A DNA stretch of 14,296 nucleotides from an uncultured Veillonella sp. (GTDB taxonomy: Bacteria > Bacillota > Negativicutes > Veillonellales > Veillonellaceae). The stretch covers positions 1-14,296 of the forward strand of contig NZ_CALLVP010000025.1 of the NCBI RefSeq assembly GCF_938010505.1. Direction: 5' to 3'. Positions 12,758 through 14,296 of the stretch are shown here, one piece after another (the stretch's first letter is position 1; the number at the start of each line of letters is the position of its first letter). A model generated the notes under the pieces. The model was not told the DNA's origin. It ran no database searches and saw only the letters and a list, made by a program, of their open reading frames with translations. A program made the translations under genes and the position numbers.

Positions 12758-13546
12758 TTATTTAGAAGTAGAGAAACCGTATTTTTCTAATACTTTTTGG
12801 CCTTCTGGACTCATTACGTATTGGTAGAAGTCTTTTGCCAATGCGTTGTCATATTTTTTGATAATACCGATTGGATAGATAACCGGATCATGGGAATCAG
12901 CCGGTGTTACTGCAGAGATTTCAACTGCATCGCCCGCTGCGATAGCATCAGTTTTATAGATGAAACCAGCATCTCCAGCACCTTGGCTAATGGAAGCTGT
13001 TACAGCTTTTACATCTTTAGCGTATACTACATTAGGTTCTACCTGTTCCCAAACGCCTAGTTTTGTTAATACTTGTTTACCATAGTTACCAGCTGGTACT
13101 GTTTCAGGATTGCCCAATACGATACGCTTTACTGTAGCGATTTGATTTAGCTCAACCTTAGGTTGGCCTTTTGGAACTACAAGAACGAGCTCATTAGTTA
13201 CGAATGGTTTTACATCAGTTACTAAATCTTTCTCTTGTAACATTTTCATATTTTTTTCGTCAGCAGAGATAAATAAGCTAGCAGGTGCACCTTGTTCGAT
13301 TTGTTGACGTAATGTACCAGAGCCTGCAAAATTAATAGCGATTTGATCATCCGCTAAGTTATGGCTTTTTTTGTAAGCATCAGCCAATTCTGTAAGAGCA
13401 CCTTTGAGGCTTGCTGCAGCTTGTACAGTAATCTTTTCAGATGTGCTTGGTTTAGCCGACTCAGTTGGTTTACTTGCATCATTACCACAACCCACTAAAA
13501 AGGCAAGCATGAAAACGCTCATTAATACTAATAAAATTCGTTTCAT
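12758..13546 (-). CDS. modA: Molybdate ABC transporter substrate-binding lipoprotein
   Basis: ModA captures molybdate (or tungstate) outside the membrane and delivers it to ModBC. The 262 residues start with a lipoprotein signal peptide: MKRILLVLMSVFMLAFLVGC, lipobox LVGC with the lipidated cysteine at residue 20, followed by a Ser/Lys/Pro-rich linker. The binding-site motifs of the family are present: AAASLKGALTELA, INFAGSGTLRQQIEQGAPA, PETVPAGNYGKQVL and GAGDAGFIYKTDA. The start at 13546 has AGGAGG upstream and gives a proper signal peptide; a longer frame from 13624 would spoil it. modA leads the modABC group. No Moco riboswitch or ModE gene was recognised; a TATAAT at 13653-13648 on the minus strand is a likely -10 box. 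Confidence 0.95.
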   Translation of the reverse strand: MKRILLVLMSVFMLAFLVGCGNDASKPTESAKPSTSEKITVQAAASLKGALTELADAYKKSHNLADDQIAINFAGSGTLRQQIEQGAPASLFISADEKNMKMLQEKDLVTDVKPFVTNELVLVVPKGQPKVELNQIATVKRIVLGNPETVPAGNYGKQVLTKLGVWEQVEPNVVYAKDVKAVTASISQGAGDAGFIYKTDAIAAGDAVEISAVTPADSHDPVIYPIGIIKKYDNALAKDFYQYVMSPEGQKVLEKYGFSTSK

Positions 13547-13928
13547 AATTCCTCCTGTGCATCCCTTAAAACGCCATACTGTAAAAGCCATGGTAATACC
13601 TAGAGACACTTCGCATACTAACAAACTAAAATATACGATATATACATATTATACTATAAATCGATGGTTGAAATCGTATACTAAAATCACATTCTACATA
13701 GATATTTCTGATGATTATGATAAGTAATTATAATCGATAAATTTTTAAGCCCCAAACAATAGATACTATGGTATGATAATACTACAAAGGATAAAAATAT
13801 TTTAGAAAACTTATTCACTTACAGCTTATATAAAACAACTGTATATTTACTACATATAGTTATACGATAAACTAAAACTATGCCTTATATATTAACTAAT
13901 ATATTAAAGAAAAACTCTAGGTGAGATG
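13547..13928. other. Gene-free intergenic region between modA and the AEC transporter gene
   Basis: No gene is seen in this AT-rich divergent region. It holds the probable modA -10 box TATAAT (13653-13648, minus strand), a strong imperfect inverted repeat centred at 13722-13727, and A/T-rich promoter-like stretches such as TATGATAAT near 13772 on the plus strand. A clear -35 box for the plus-strand gene was not found. Confidence 0.6.
13712..13736 (+). repeat. Inverted repeat with AAGT loop upstream of the AEC gene
   Basis: AAGT (13722-13725) is closed by T13721-A13726. After a bulged A13727 nine more pairs follow out to T13712-G13736, two of them G-U. The shape, with a T-A closing pair and then a one-base 3' bulge, is like the first rubrerythrin leader hairpin (5558-5580). 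In DNA terms it is also an A/T-rich near-palindrome that could be an operator. Confidence 0.4.
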
Positions 13929-14296
13929 ATGAATCTATTCGAATTAGTAGGCCATATTTTTATGAATTCTATGGTCCCTATCTTAGTACTTATAGGCGTG
14001 GGATTTATATTAGATAGAAAATTTAAACTCGATCTATATACGCTGAGTAAACTAAACTTTTATATATTGTTACCTACCTTTATATTTCGAGCGATGTATG
14101 AAGCTAAACTTAACTCAGGTACTTTGGAGATTGTATTCTGTGCGCTCTGTGTACTCATATTAAACTCCATCCTTTCAGATGTGGTGGGTAAGATGCAAGG
14201 ATATGATATGGCTAAGATTGCAACCTTAAAAAACTGCGTTATGTTTAATAACGTTGGGAATATGGGTGTCGCCCTTGCTATCTTTGTATTTACTAA
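13929..14296 (+). CDS. AEC-family (auxin efflux carrier-like) transporter, N-terminal part
   Basis: This reading frame stays open to the end of the window (about 122 residues), so the gene is cut by the window edge, not broken. It begins MNLFELVGHIFMNSMVPILV and has the AEC-family N-terminal pattern: a first helix with 'P.lvLIGVGFILDRKFKL', then LSKLNFYILLPTFIFRAM (the conserved 'l.k...yv.lPaliF' segment). NNVGNMGVALAIFVF follows, matching the GNxG-type motif of the carrier's crossover region. AEC proteins in bacteria export or import organic acids such as malate or malonate; the substrate here is unknown. AGGTG lies five bases before the ATG at 13929; an adjacent ATG at 13926 is possible. 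Confidence 0.82.
   Translation, partial: MNLFELVGHIFMNSMVPILVLIGVGFILDRKFKLDLYTLSKLNFYILLPTFIFRAMYEAKLNSGTLEIVFCALCVLILNSILSDVVGKMQGYDMAKIATLKNCVMFNNVGNMGVALAIFVFT

Noticed and set aside
13547..13650. Moco riboswitch in the modA leader
   Set aside because: The conserved core of the Moco RNA motif was not recognisable and the leader is short.

Overview
The window is about 14.3 kb of low-GC DNA with densely packed genes, strong GGAGG-type ribosome binding sites and typical anaerobe genes: rubrerythrin, an orphan-type selenium locus, molybdate uptake and thiamine salvage. The protein set and base composition suggest a member of the Negativicutes, most likely Veillonella or a close relative. That placement is inference, because the window holds no rRNA gene. 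No transposase, integrase, phage gene, CRISPR array or tRNA was seen, so this looks like ordinary chromosome.

Layout. (1) 1-1176: ychF and a shared bidirectional terminator. (2) 1205-1744, minus strand: two small stress-type proteins, GlsB/YeaQ-like and CsbD-like. (3) 1902-2609, minus: a nitroreductase. (4) 2695-5052, minus: DUF951, selD, yedF and a DUF3343 Se/S-carrier-like gene. (5) 5053-6506, plus: a long gene-free regulatory region, then rubrerythrin. (6) 6606-9602, minus: the thiamine salvage operon thiW-thiD-thiME behind a TPP riboswitch. (7) 9660-11046, plus: the divergent cytX gene behind its own TPP riboswitch. (8) 11214-13546, minus: modA, modB, modC. (9) From 13929 to the end, plus: the start of an AEC-family transporter.

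How the genes work together. CytX imports hydroxymethylpyrimidine and ThiD phosphorylates it. ThiW imports the thiazole moiety, which the ThiM half of the fusion phosphorylates, and the ThiE half joins the two into thiamine phosphate. Both divergent transcripts start with a TPP aptamer followed by a terminator, so one ligand controls both arms. SelD, YedF and the DUF3343 protein form a selenium-handling group without selA or selB nearby. With modABC in the same window, a role in selenium-dependent molybdenum hydroxylases is possible but unproven.

The most unusual signal is around rubrerythrin. Its roughly 268-nt leader holds ten AAGT motifs, spaced mostly about 23 nt apart. Nearly all are the tetraloop of a short hairpin whose arms differ in sequence but stay complementary. 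Four more follow the stop codon before the terminator. The constant loop with varying, compensating stems points to selection on RNA structure, perhaps a multivalent protein- or RNA-binding platform. I do not recognise it as a described RNA family.
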